Below are positions 1 to 11,974 of a stretch of DNA of 64,000 nucleotides, piece by piece. The notes below the pieces were generated by a model, which searched no databases, was not told the origin of the DNA, and worked only from the letters and a program-made list of their open reading frames with translations. A program made the translations under genes and the position numbers. This stretch comes from Chaetomium olivaceum (lineage: Eukaryota; Ascomycota; Sordariomycetes; Sordariales; Chaetomiaceae), in NCBI GenBank assembly GCA_039881045.1, contig JAYWVB010000075.1:51001-115000 (forward strand), read 5' to 3'. Each line of letters opens with the position of its first letter. Position 1 is the stretch's first letter.

Positions 1-661
1 ATTGGGGGGTTGGGGGGGCCTCGCAGTCTGACAGGTATTCTCGTTTGATACATTCATTCTATCCTACTTCATCATTTTGATCTTGCATTACATTCCAGTG
101 ATGATTTGTCTGGAGTTGCAGAATTGTTAGGTCGAGAGGGACATTTTGGTGCGCATGCATGTGATAGACAGTGCGCGTCGCGGGCTGCCACCGCCATCTC
201 CAATGGTCCTCGGCTGATGTCATGGCGTATCCGGCCAATGGTGGCAGGCCAGATTACCACTCCAGATGAGCCGAGGCAAATTCGTGAAACCTTGTCTCAG
301 TTGGTTCGGCCAGCAAAGCTGTGGACACGCAATAGATTCACGCACAGAGTGCGCCAAAACTTGAAAAGCTTCACAAGCTTTACCGGGACAGGTGTTGTCT
401 GTAAAGTGATGATCGTGCTGCAAATTCAGGGGCGGCAATTCGAACCCTCCATGCCAGTTGCACACTTCGCCAGTTCATATCGCCTTGACCGTAACACCAT
501 CAACGCCGTGCCCAACCTACACATGTTCGTCTGTCTTCTGTAAAAGGGAAACTGAAGCAAGATGCACCTTCAAAGCAGATCGTTTGGGAAGAGGACGGAC
601 CCCCCCCTCCCCCCCCCCAAAAAAATGTCGCTAAACGGAACGAACGTCAGCGTCCTCATCC
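1..661. other. No gene recognised; FEN1 3' flank
   Basis: No reading frame here resembles a known protein. A C-rich run followed by an A run lies at about 601-625, just beyond the FEN1 stop codon, and probably belongs to its 3' untranslated region. Confidence 0.5.
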
Positions 662-2030
662 TCAAGCAGTCCCGCGCGGCTTCGCCTTGGCCTTTGCCTT
701 CTCCTTCTTTTCTTCCTTGATCTTCTTCTTCTTGGCCTCGTTCTGCTCCTCGAGCTTACGCTTGTGCGCTACGCGCTCGGCCTCCGTCTTGGGAACGGCT
801 TTGAAGAAGCCCTCGATGCGCGACTGCTGCGAGCTCTTGAGGTTCTTCTCGAGGCGAGCGCCGGCTGACCGCACGCGGTCCTCCGAGAACCCCTTCTCCT
901 GGACTAGGAACTGCACCAGCCCCTCCATGTCGGGCTTGTCCCACTTGAAATCGCATAGCGGGTCGTCGGCCTGGCGCACGTCGGGCGAGAAGAAGAGATC
1001 GCGCGCGTCCTCGAAAGGCCAGTCATCCGGCACCGTGTAACGGGACTTGGGGTCATTCTTCATGAACTCAACAACCTTCTCAAGGCTGCCGTGCTCGCGG
1101 ATCAATTTGAGCGCCGTGGACGGGCCGACTTTGGGGATCGGGTCGAGGTAGTCACAGCCGAGCAGAATGCAGAGGTCAACAAACTAGAACGTGGGTTGAG
1201 TAAGATAAGTATACTGGAGTCGTCGACTGGGAAAGATGATAAGGGGGGCCTACCTGTTTCCTCTCCATACCTAGGCCCTCTAGGACCTTCTCAACATGGA
1301 TCTCCTGGATGGGTTCTTTGCGCTGCTCACTGAAAGTGAGATGGCGCAGCAAGATTGGGGTGTTGAAGCAGAGGGTGTCCATGTCCTCGCTAGCGGCAGC
1401 GTAGACCTTGCCAGCACGCGCGAGCACAGCACATTGCGCCTCGGCCTCGGTCGGCGCGAGGATATAGGGGATGCCCATCAGTTTGAGCAGCCGTTGGCAC
1501 TCGGCATTGTGCTCCCTTGTGACGCGCACTGTCCTGCGCGAGAACTTCTCCACATCCTCAGCTGTTCCCGTCTCTTTTGCCTCCTCGAGTCCCTCGTTCG
1601 CCTCCTGTTTCCGCTGGAACCGTTTGGCCAGTTCGCCAGATTTGAGTTTCGGTGGGGCGCCATCGAAGACGTAGAGCGGCTTGATTCCGTTGTCGACCAT
1701 GCGAAGGGTGCGATAGAACATGCCCATCAAATGCGATGTTGTCTCGCCGCTATCGTTCATGAGTTGCTGGCCGTCGGAACGCACGGCGATGAGGAAGCTG
1801 TAAATGCTCATGGAACTAGGGACAGGTTACAAGTTAGACGGATGGTATGCTTCGTGACTTTGAAGTGGAATCGTACGCATCCTAGAATTTTGTTAGCTCA
1901 ATACATTTAACATGCGAGCGCTGAGGCTTACAATAGCGACCTTGCGGCCGAATTGATTCTTGATGTCGCCTTCCTTGATGGCATCTGGAGCTTCCTCCTT
2001 GATGATGGAGAAGAGTTGTTTAATACCCAT
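662..2030 (-). CDS. FEN1: Flap endonuclease 1 (FEN1/Rad27)
   Basis: Structure-specific nuclease that removes 5' flaps in Okazaki-fragment maturation and long-patch base excision repair in the nucleus. Four exons are read: 2030-1932, 1881-1877, 1815-1254 and 1183-662. They give 395 residues, a normal length for the family. Visible elements are the MGIKQL amino end, the XPG-N domain with metal ligands D34 and D86 (VFDGAPP), the XPG-I acidic clusters (TEAEAQ, SEDMDTL), the helix-hairpin-helix stretch LLGCDYLDPIPKVGP, and a PCNA-binding PIP box QSRIEGFF at about residues 342-349 followed by a Lys-rich tail. Every intron has GT..AG ends and a CTAAC-like branch site. The second exon is only 5 bases and carries the D34 codon. 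Identity is secure. The micro-exon is inferred from splice signals and the conserved reading I-D-A-S-M-S. Confidence 0.96.
1877..1881 (-). other. 5-base micro-exon of FEN1
   Basis: The bases GATGC lie between an upstream acceptor (CTAACAAAATTCTAG) and a downstream donor (GTACGA). Joining exon 1 (ending KVAI), GATGC and exon 3 (starting TTCCATG) reads I-D-A-S-M, the invariant FEN1 sequence with catalytic D34. Direct joining of exons 1 and 3 shifts frame and loses D34. The flanking introns are 50 and 61 bases. Confidence 0.85.
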
Positions 2031-2986
2031 CTTTATTGCTTCTCACGGTTGTAAAATTTATTGGGAAAGAATTGTTGATTAGTAGGTTGGGCGAGAAGAA
2101 TATCCATACAAAGATTGTCTGCTCGCCTGCTTTTTTCGTGATGTCACGAGAGTTTGGGGATTGAAAGCTCGACGCGACCCGCTGGGGCGTACGACGCGCC
2201 TTCCCGTGAAATGCAGTGGGGCCAATTTAAACCCCGGCCAGGCTAACGAGGCCACTCATTTTCCAGATGCATTCACAACGGCTTGGTTGCTGCATCAATA
2301 AGGTACCTATCAAATTTACCAAAATATGAACCAAATAAAGTACTTACCTCAGATATGAGAGTTGGTTAATCTCATAACTCGGTCATGTCCAGGCAGTGAA
2401 TGCGAAGCACGGGAAGCAGACAGCGGGAAATCCGTTTCAAGACCGGGGATTGACTCGTTCGAGGGCCATCTCAGACGGAAGGTTGGAAGTCGGAATCGCA
2501 CATTTGGTATAAATTAGGTATGCCAAGTAAGAAGATAGATACAGTGTAAGTATTTTAAATCAGTTATGTGCCAAAAACAATGAATCTTGCTGCTTCCTCG
2601 CCAAAGAGGAATGGCCCAATATCTATTAAGCCGTGATCCAAACATGGTATGCAGAAAGCAAGGGACGGCGACGGGTAAAATCAAATATATGCTTCAAAAT
2701 ATGGACTGGAAGTTCTGATGGGGAGGTGGATGGTTGTTCGCGCCGGTCCTGCCTGGGGACACCCCTTCCCCTCATCGCCCGGACCACTCGTCATGGTAGG
2801 TAGAAATGCCGGACGGGCATCGGCCTCGGTACAGCATGTCGGGTCTAAGCTGGGTCGAGAACTCGCAGGCATCGAACAGGCACGCATGCGGGCTCGGTTG
2901 CCGGCGTCCTGCGCCCCGAGTAGAAGTGGCGAACGGAATTCTCTTGTAGGTAAGGTAGCTTTGATGCTGTCCCACGAAGATATCGT
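2031..2986. other. Intergenic, FEN1 promoter and NOX 3' flank
   Basis: No protein-coding potential is recognised. The half next to position 2030 would hold the FEN1 promoter and leader; the half next to 2987 would hold the oxidase 3' untranslated region. Confidence 0.5.
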
Positions 2987-4849
2987 CTAGAAGTTCTCCT
3001 TGCCCCAGACAAAGTTAAACCTGAAATCATCTGTTAGCACGAGGGAGAATCACGACGCACACAGGCTGTTTGAACGTACCCTGGCTCGCTGTACTTGTTG
3101 CAGAAAATATGTAATGTGCTGCCCAACCCCTTGGGACCGCAGAAGAACACACCAGCCTCGGAAGGGGTGTGTAGTTTCCTGATGCCTCGGAAAATCATAT
3201 CCCAGTTGGGGCGGCCAAAGTTGGTCGGCGACCGCAAGCCGGTAATCGTATCCTTGTCCGCGTTGGCGTCGTTGATCATGATGTTCGTCGCATCGTCGAC
3301 CTTGATCTTGGCCGTCAGGTAGGTATGGATCTCGATGCGGTTGTCTACATCCTGCGCCTCGATGGCGAGGAGCAGGGAACGGAACCACTCGAACGACCCG
3401 AAGTCTCTGCAAATCCAGAAGAAGTACACCTTGCTGAGCCGCGTTTTCTTCTGCGGGTAGTTCATCCGGTACCAGATCGACTTGAGGATGGACGCAAAAG
3501 GCGTCACACCGATACCAGCACCGCACAAAACTGAGACCTCGTACTTGAAGACGTCCTCGGATGCCGAGCCAAACGGCCCGTCGATGTAGACACGCGGTAG
3601 CACCCGCCGTAGCGCGGGGTCCACTTCGTCGTTGTCCTGGTTGACGCCCACCACCTTGGATGAATCGCCCTTCTTCTTGTCGAATTCGCAGCCGAGTGTC
3701 TCGGCAACCGACCGGGTGAAGTCGCCCACGACACGCATGTGGATCGAGATGTAGTCTTCCTCCGGGGCGCTGGTCAAGGTAAAGGGGTGATATTGCCACA
3801 GCGACACCGCGGGGCAGCAGAAGAAGATGTACTGGCCAGCTCTTGTTTTGGTGTGCTCCTTCTTGATCTGGATCTCGCATACGTTACTCGGGTGCTGGAT
3901 CACCTTGGAGATATACGTCTTGTGCCTGCCGCGGATTTCGCGGGCGATACGCTCGGCAAGATAGGCGAAACCTCCGTACATCCAGTACTGCCAGAAGACG
4001 CCGATGGCCGAGGTGCCGATCGAGCTGCAAAAGGGCGCAAAGTCGGACTGGATCATGCAGAAGGCGCCGTGGATCGACCAAAAGAAGAAGAAGACGATGA
4101 ACATATGGTGGGTGTACCAGAACCGCTCGTAGTTTGCGCGCCGCGTCTTTTCGACCGAGGTGATAACCATGCCCGTCAAGGCAATGAGCATGACGTACCC
4201 CGTCCAGCCCGGCCCGGACACGAGATTGGCCAGCAAGAACCCGTAGAATCCGAGGTTATTCTTCGCTGCAATCTGGGCGAAGTTGTTCCAGTGGGCAATC
4301 GTGTGTACCCACGAGAAAAAGAAGATGGACCACGCCGTGGTGATATGGAATGTGATGTTCTTGTCGAACTGGATGATGCCGTTAAGCGGTGTCTGCCTCG
4401 CCAGCGAGATGAGGGTGCGGCAGACTGGGAACAGGATCAGCGCGACATCGACGTGGAGAACGAGCGCCGCGGCACGCGCAATCATGAATGTCGGCCCAAA
4501 AGTATCCCGCGCTATTTGTAAACTGTCCTTGAGCGCGTAATGGACGAAACTAAAGGCGAACACGGTCGCGTGGAGGATCATAAATACGAAAACAAAACTG
4601 CAACGAAGGTCAGCACCAGTTGGCCAAGATACGACGGTTCGAAACTCACATTCGGCGATAGCCCTCGTTCACCATCCATCGGTCAAACTTTTCCCGCGGC
4701 GTCAACTCCTTTTGCCTCTCCTGCGTCATCTCACCCGATAGCAACATTCGCGTGAGGGGCGTCCATCTTGACCTTTCCGACTGCTTTAGTGACCCCGCGC
4801 TGCTGCGATTGCCGCCGCCGTAGCCGTCGTATCCTCCGTAGTTCGCCAT
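2987..4849 (-). CDS. noxA: NADPH oxidase A (NoxA/NOX-1)
   Basis: Membrane flavocytochrome that passes electrons from NADPH through FAD and two haems to oxygen, making superoxide. In fungi it is needed for fruiting-body and hyphal differentiation. The exons are 4849-4650, 4597-3080 and 3020-2987, giving 583 residues. The first exon has a Gly/Tyr-rich cytosolic start (MANYGGYDGYGGG). Six or so hydrophobic helices follow, with paired haem-ligand histidines (HITTAW..HTIAHW; WYTHHMF..IHGAF). The FAD site is HPFTLTSAP, and the NADPH site includes GAGIGVTPFASIL, WICRDFGSFEWF and FFCGPKGLG. The end is FNFVWGKENF. There are no EF hands, so this is the NoxA/NoxB class rather than NoxC. NoxA is preferred because it lacks the long N-terminal extension usual for NoxB. 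Confidence 0.94.
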
Positions 4850-7800
4850 GTCGAGCGTCGTCCGCTTTACCGCCGCGATCCCCAGGCGCGCTTTTCCCCT
4901 TGCCCTCTAGCTCCCCCCCAAAAAATCCCTTTCGAGATTATGGTCTCTTATTCGTCACTGATCGCCTCAAGTCCTTTTTCCAGTGGGCAGCCGATGCCCG
5001 AGAACCCCTCCAACAATCCGGCAATTAAAAGTGTCGATTGAGAACTGAGACGTAGTGCGTGAAAGAATCGGAATCGGAATCAGAACCTGCTGAACCGGCA
5101 AGATAGGCCCATCTAAACGATAGTCGAGAAGAATATTCGTCGAGCAGCAATACTAAGGAGTGGATATGGAGCCTGCATTTGCCACGCGGGGCGAGGCGGT
5201 GATGGTCAGCAACCAAGCACCTGGGAAAGATGCGCAGCACCAACGAGGAAAAAAGGGGAGGGCGTGAAGGAGAGACCAGAAGGTCGGGGGCGGGGGCGGG
5301 TTTGGTTAAAGTGAAGAGCAAAGCGATCAAGCACCGGAAACATGAGGTGATTTGTGTAGATCATACCTGTCCACAATGCCTGGTCTCTTCCAGCGGCTGT
5401 CGTTTGCGCAAGAGGGAAGAATGGAAGAGGATAAAATCTGACCACTGCGCCGGAGCGAGACAGCGTGGAAACGAAGCACAGAAACGTGGTGCAAGAAGCG
5501 GACACGATTGGCAAATGATTCGAGAAAGGGGCACAGCGAACTGGCGCTGAGAGAGCGTCCTTGGGGCAAGAATCGCAAACGTGGAACCCTTCCAGGGGGG
5601 GATGTTGCGTCCTGTGTCTGATAATGTGGAGGAGAAGGGATGGGCAAGGAGCACGACAAGCAAGCAGTGAAACTCAGGACGCCAAGAAGGGGTAGGGATG
5701 CGGTGTTACGGGCAAACTTGAGCAAAATCGAACGAGATCCCACATCGTCGAAACGGGCGCTCTGCCGAGATGCGAGCCAAGAGAAGCCCTGGTAGCGGGA
5801 GACTGGGGCGCTGGGGGCTCTGCGGCAAAGGACCATCTCCGCCACTGCAAGAGGTCCCCGCCCCCAACTCTATCCGACCTTCGGGATAGGTATTAAAAAG
5901 GGAAACAGGGGTCTGCGCACATGGATGGATGGATCCCAACCGCGTGATGCCAACCCTCGCGCCGCAGAACCAGCTGGGCGCGTATAATCTGCCTTGCGTA
6001 ACCAGCGCGGCACCGGCAATCCGACAACAGATCTGGAAGACCCTTCTCATCAGCCACTTTCCGTCCGAAAATCCAGCGAAAATTGGGTGATTCTCCGGTC
6101 TCGGGAACGACGACGACCTGTTGGTTCGCCTTCTCGAAGGGCCAGGGTCGAGGTGACTGGATGCGGAACCACTGCGTATGGGAATGAATGATCAGACCGA
6201 TCTCCCGGTAAGACAGGGTATGGCGGGTGGGTAATGGCGCCATTTTCGAAGGGGAAAATCCAGCCTTGCTTCATGTTCTTCATTCGTGGGCGTGGTACCG
6301 GCGAAGCGCTGCGTTTTGGGCGGCGGCAGTCACAGTCTCACAGCGTCGCTGCCAAGACCGGGATTTGGCGACCCCACGATCGCCTGTTGAAGGACCGTGA
6401 TTGGCCAGAATGGGTCGCGGAGGGCGGTCGGTGTTGCGGTTGCTGTTTCGGCCGGGATCCTGACACACAATGCCCCAATGCCCAGCCAGGTGCTTTGTCA
6501 CTCTGGGCCTCGCGACTCGGCGATATTGTGCCACGGAGAATAGCGGACACAACCCATTGAAGACGTAGTTGCGGCCGTCAGGCGTCCCAGAAAAGCTTGA
6601 CGGTCTGAAGTGGGATATTGCTAACGCCTACCTCGCCACTGCCAGCTTCGACACGGGCGGCTTGGGCTGTCTGCACTGTGTGAGGTATGTCCATACAATG
6701 GGAACATGGCACCTCAGCTGCTCGGGTACCCGAAGCAGGGCGAAGACAACGTTTGATATTCCCCTTTCGAAGAACGCGCGTCTCTTGTGTCCATGTTATT
6801 ACATCCACACATCATGCGCAAACATAATACCCGTCCACGCAAGCAGTGAAATATTCCGTTCCCGGCCGCCTCATCCCTGGGCAGATCGCAGACCGCACGA
6901 TTGCCGGCGCAGGCCCAAGGCGCAGGCTGGCGTCGAAGCCCGGCCTCGGCCCCTTGAACCAACCCAGCCGAGAACCATTTCGTTCACAATCACCGACGGG
7001 ATTCTACACAGCAACCGGGCCGCAAACCGGGCCATCACATGACTAACTCGTCGGCCGTTACAATCCTCCATCTGGGAGGATTTCACAAGAGGAATCTTCT
7101 CGCTTCCTGCTCGGTCCCTGGGCGTACACAGCAAAAGCAGAGGCCGCTCCTCCCGGGGTTAGGTAACCTTTATCCCGCCCGCCTCCATTGCATTTAGATC
7201 TCGCAACACCAACCCCACAAAGTAAACCGCCCCGAAAAGCGAGCAAACCACCAACCAGCCAAGCCCCCCTACTATGTAAGCCGGGCCTCCAACCGGGTAT
7301 GTACCCAGCCACTTACCTACATATCCTTCCTTCTACGCCGCTTCGGTTGGATTGTAGGATGGTCGCTCGCACATTAGGTATCCACCCATGATGGTGACGG
7401 GTCCGGGGAGGCGATCAACAACGGGAGCTAGCACAAGTTGCCGATCGATGTAGCTTGTTGGGCGGGTGCTGTGCCTCATCTGATAAAACCCCCTCGCAGC
7501 TGCCGCCCGTGGAACGTGGACTCAACAGGCGACAGACCCGACGACAGGGAATATGTGCAGAATATATCTGGGGTAAGTGCTACTCTGACAGTGAGCCCCT
7601 TTCACGGCGATGGTCGAATTACCATATGCGATGTTGGTGTGATGCTTTAGAATATCTTGGCTGAGTTGATGGTGAAGAACGCGGACCGAGCAAGGTTAAA
7701 ACACAACATGTAAAGTACCAGAGCACTTTCAAAAACACAACAGCACTCATGAGCATGAGATGAGGTATTAGTGATTGGATTTCCCTCCGGCGCGGTTTAT

Positions 7801-8178
7801 GCAATCTAGGTGAGTAGGTAGGATCACACGTTAGGTTCCAAGTGACGACGGATAGTCAAAGAGGGTTGCGGGCAGTGACCGAACCCTTCCGGTTCCCAGG
7901 CTAGGTGATGCAGTATGAATGATTCAGGAGATGCTGCCAAACCGTGGTGCCTCTGCCAATCCCATATCACTCCAATCGAACCCGCATGATAAATGGTACC
8001 GTGGATATCCTTCGCCGCTTTCTCAGAACTCCCAGAAACTACCGCCCGCCGCGAAGTCCAAATGGCAGATTATCCCAGGATGTAGAACCCGAGCCGGCCG
8101 TTGGACCACGCTAAGCGCCCCAGAAACCAGTACGATCAACCGCAGCCAGACCAACGCAAAGCCCCCGGTTTGCAACCG
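4850..8178. other. 3.3 kb without a recognisable gene
   Basis: Several frames of 60-170 codons overlap on both strands, but none shows a known motif, consistent splice pattern or conserved-looking composition. The half next to 4849 is likely the NOX leader and promoter. A run of GGAT units lies near 5921-5935. Confidence 0.45.
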
Positions 8179-9044
8179 TTAGACAGCATACTTCCGGGTC
8201 CACTCGCGGGCTGTCTGCTCATACTTCGCAATCTCGGTCTTGTATACGTGAGCAATCTCGGGGACCAGCGGGTCGTCGGGGTTCGGGTCGGTCAGCATCG
8301 AGCAGATGGAGAGCAGAACTGTTGACAGGTCAGCTGTTGGGGGTTCCCAAAAACAATAATTATACGGGCATTTGCCTACCCTTTGAGATGGTCAAGGCAG
8401 GGCTCCACTGATCCCGTAAGATGTCAAGGCAGATGCTGCCATTTGCGTTGATGTTGGGGTGGTAGATGCGGGTTGTGAAATGGACCTTTGGGGGCTTGAA
8501 GGGATAGTCGGTAGGGAACTGGATCTGAAGGAAGAAAACGCCACCAGCATATGGGGAGTCACCCTGGTTGATATTGATTAGCTTCTGTTCTTCCTCAAGT
8601 TCTGGAAGACTAGAACCACTTACCGGACCCATGATTGTCGCCTGCCATTGGAACTGAGAAAAATCAAGTTAGCAGAGAACGTCGTCTGGTCGCGTCGTGC
8701 CAACAGGAGCGCGTTGCATGTCGACAGATCGGCGATCGGCGGGTTATGGAGGCACGTACGAGATCATCACCAGTCGGTCCTGCGGAGCATGAGGAGGGCG
8801 GGTCACTGTAAAAGAAGTCAGCGTCCGAGATCCTGCAAAATACCAGGAATGCCTCCCGATTATCTCGAGATGGTGGTTGAGCGCCGGGTTGCGGTTTAGA
8901 CCCCGCCCGGCTCAGCCCCACCATACGGACAATCGAATGACGGCACACCGGCGGAGCAAGCGGTCGATGATGTGCAAAATGGAACTCTGGGACGACTTAC
9001 CGGCCGAGGTCGGCGAGTTCCTTGTTAATACGCTTCAGCGCCAT
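8179..9044 (-). CDS. UBC4: Ubiquitin-conjugating enzyme E2, Ubc4/Ubc5 (UBE2D) class
   Basis: Carries ubiquitin as a thioester and hands it to substrates with many E3 ligases, mainly for turnover of short-lived and damaged proteins. Five exons are read: 9044-9001, 8805-8760, 8653-8624, 8563-8380 and 8318-8179. They give 147 residues, the exact family length. The start MALKRINKEL, the HPN motif (IYHPNINANG), the active cysteine C85 (GSICLDIL) and the end REWTRKYAV are all present. There are four introns in 866 bases, one leaving a 30-base exon. Ubc4 and Ubc5 cannot be told apart in filamentous fungi, which usually have one such gene. Confidence 0.97.
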
Positions 9045-10136
9045 GTCTTATGATGTGTGATGTGTGGTTGACGTCGAAGTGTCGTCGTCGAGAAGGCACG
9101 GGCACTGCTGAATTTAAGGCTGTCAGCAGGTCGCCTGTGGAAGGGCACAGAATCCGAATGAAGCGGCCCGAGATGCACACACGGGATGTGGCAACGGCCC
9201 ACGACAGGATATTGAAGGGCAAAGGAGGGCCGCGAAGAAAAAATCGAGGCTTACCAATAAACAGCCGATATGAAGGACGAGCGCGATGTGCAGGGTGTTG
9301 GAGATCGGAATGACGGAAAGTCGGCGAAGGTTGTCAGGTTGCAAGAAGGAAAGAGGGGGGAGGTGGGCGGTCGACAAAGGCGGTTTCGGGCCCCACTTCG
9401 CCAAAGGCTGAACCAGGCAATGCTGGCCCAAGGATTTTTTCGGGCAAGAACTGCGCAGCGGCTGGGTCAGATTTGGCGCCCAATCGCCAATCAATGCTTT
9501 CGCAAAGGGGATGTTCCGTTTGCTCACGCGACGCCACCGCGGGTGACCACAGTGCCACATCAGATGCTTTAACAGAACAACAACTAATTTAGCGGGGCAA
9601 CTGTTATCAGATGGCGCCCCATTCCGTTGCGACCCGAGCAACAACCGCGCCTCGAATCCAGATCGACGCGGCTCGCCCGAGGACTGGACTGCGTTTTGTT
9701 TATGCTTGGCGAGACCATCGATATCCAATACAAGGAGCACATTCCCGATGAACAGATACCTAGCGGATACGAGGGGTGCGTCTGCGAAGCCGGCTCAGCC
9801 AGGCGCACGCGTTTTGCAAATGCAGTCTTGCTGACCGAGCGCCGTGAATGGCCGGCCGGCTTAGCTTACCAGATGACTGACAAACACCTTCGGGGGGGTT
9901 CTCCGTCAAATGTCTTTGTCTATTGGTACCTATTGAGTAGCTTGATACCGACGACTTAGCTCCGAGTCCCGGTAACCCCCGAAGTCCATAATAGTACATG
10001 ATGGATCTAGTCAGGGTTGCAAATAGTTGTGAGCCCAACCCCCTTCGCGTGGATATGTATCGGATGGTCAGGCGATGCGGCGAATCCGGTGTGGTGATTG
10101 GATATATGGAACGTCTTCGGCGCGCCAAATATCTAC
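9045..10136. other. Intergenic, E2 promoter and GCDH 3' flank
   Basis: Frames of up to about 200 codons occur on the minus strand, but they overlap frames on the other strand and show no known domain. I see no gene here. Confidence 0.5.
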
Positions 10137-11546
10137 CTAAACAAAGGCCTGGACTCCTGTAATGGCCCGCCCGAGAATCAGACCTGCGTCGGGTTAGATT
10201 CTCATCTTCCGCTTGCTAGCAGCAACATCCTTGACTTACTATGAATATCGCTCTGGCCTTCATACGTCTGGGTGACATAAAGGTTTGCGACATGACGACC
10301 GATCATGTACTCATCGCTGACAGCGTTGCCGCCAAATATCTCCTGCAACACCCTCGAGTTGTGGAGGGCCCTGTCGCAGTTCTGGCGCTTGATCATGCTA
10401 ATCATCTCGGGGGTCGCCTTCCCTTGGTCCTTCAGCCGGCCGACCTGGATGGCTGCCAGGGTCCCGTAGGCAGCGTCAGTCGCCGCGTCGGCCAGTTTTT
10501 TTTGGATCAACTGGTATTTGGCGAGCGGGTTGCCCTTGAACTGCTTCCGCTCGAGGGCGTACGTCCGTGCCCTGTCGATGCAGTCTTCCAGCGCGCCCAT
10601 AACGCCGAGGGCGATGCCGTATCTGGCGCTGTTGAGGCAAGTGAACGGTCCCTTGAGACCCTCGACCTCGGGGAACATGTTCTCCTTGGGGATGGGGCAG
10701 TCCTCGAGGTGGATCATGCCCGTAATCGAAGCGCGGAGCCCAGTTTTATTCTTGATCGCAGGCGTCTCCAGGGTTCCGGCAGGACATTGCTTCCTGTCGA
10801 CTAGGAAGCCACGGATCTTGCCCGTCGTTTGTAGTTTAGCCCACACCACGAGCAGGTCCGCAATAGGTGAGTTGGTAATCCAGGTCTTCGACCCTGTGAG
10901 CAGGTAGTAGCCCTCCTTTTGCGGGTGCTCGCGCGCGACGGCTTCCATGGAACCCGGGTCGCTCCCGTGATTTGGCTCGGTCAGGCCGAAGGCGCCGATA
11001 AGTTTGCCCTTGGCCATTTCCGGAAGATATTTCTCCTTCTGCTCTGCCGACCCAAAATCATGGATAGCTCCCATCGCCAAGGACGATTGGACGGACATGC
11101 TGCTCCGATAACCACTATCAATACGCTCAACCGCGCGGGTGATCAGTGCGCCAGCAACAGTCGAGACGCCGGCGCAACCATATCCATCGATGGTTGCGCC
11201 GAGAAGTCCCAGCTCGCCCATCTCCTCGAGGATCTTAGGATCATAATGTTCGTCCCGATACGCCTCTAATTGCGCGTTAGTTAATGTTGATCAAGTCAAG
11301 TGTCGGCTATGAGTTAAGGGGGGTGGGCCTACGAAGCACTCGCGGCAGTAACTGTTCCTGGCAATACCGCTCAGCCGTTTCCGAGACAGCTAGCTCCTCC
11401 TCGGTCAACAAATTTTTGGATGCCAGCGGGTCTTCCCAGCTGAACTGCGAGATAGGGGAAGTTGAAACATAGGTCCTGACATTTGGAGCGGGTCGAGTGT
11501 GAAGCAGCGCCCGCAAGGGCAGTCGTCGCAAAAGAAGCCGGGACAT
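10137..11546 (-). CDS. GCDH: Glutaryl-CoA dehydrogenase, mitochondrial
   Basis: FAD enzyme of the mitochondrial matrix that oxidises and decarboxylates glutaryl-CoA to crotonyl-CoA in lysine and tryptophan breakdown. The exons are 11546-11333, 11265-10240 and 10183-10137, giving 428 residues, as usual. The amino end (MSRLLLRRLPLRALLHTRP) is an Arg-rich targeting peptide. Acyl-CoA dehydrogenase signatures follow: GAFGLTEPNHGSDPGSM (flavin and substrate site), TGSKTWITNSP, and the catalytic glutamate in TYEGQSDIH, then LILGRAITGVQAF across the last intron. The ATG at 11546 is chosen because upstream in-frame codons include no other ATG. The YEG-DIH-LILGRAITG ending separates it from short-chain acyl-CoA dehydrogenases. 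Confidence 0.95.
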
Positions 11547-11974
11547 GATCAATACCTTCAGAAAATGTTAGTTTGGTCAAAATTGAACGGAGGGAAAAAT
11601 AAACACTCACCCCCGCTCTTGCCTCGGGATATCACAGAGATCGCCGCCGTGTGCGGACCGTCTTCCAGTGCCGGCGTGGAGACGACCCCCCGGTGCTAGC
11701 CGGGTTGATTCGGGTGTTGATGACCGAGGAAGTCTGATATGGGGGTTAGGGTTATCTGTATACCAAAGGGATCTCAGAATACCGGCGACGTTGATGCTGA
11801 AGTCAAGACATCAATCCCGATTTCGTTCGTCGGTAAGTGAGATCAACATGGGTAATCTGGGCCCGGGAAACTCTAAAGATGCAAGCCATACATGAAGACT
11901 GACACCCCAACCAACGCCGCGCAATGCTTTCTGCTTGGATGCTGTATATAATAAAGCCATGCCAGTCCCGGCTT
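11547..11974. other. Intergenic between GCDH start and SYS1 end
   Basis: Nothing recognisable. It contains a short TTAGGGTTA stretch near 11743 that is too short to be called a telomeric repeat. Confidence 0.5.

Noticed and set aside
421..450. tRNA-like TTCGAA on the minus strand
   Set aside because: The flanking bases do not pair as a T-arm and no anticodon arm is visible.
3739..4521. Open frame of 260 codons opposite the NADPH oxidase
   Set aside because: Antisense image of the oxidase exon; composition follows the complementary codons.
10241..10804. Open frame of 187 codons on the plus strand opposite glutaryl-CoA dehydrogenase
   Set aside because: It is the antisense image of a strongly conserved gene with GC-rich third positions and has no motif of its own.
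11737..11755. Telomere-like GGGTTAGGGTTA
   Set aside because: Only about one and a half units; within chance expectation for 64 kb.
11803..11974. Continuation of the SYS1 frame to a stop at 11803
   Set aside because: The extra 58 residues have no Sys1 character, while the neighbouring frame gives an acidic GEYEM ending and a normal length after one base is added to the G run.
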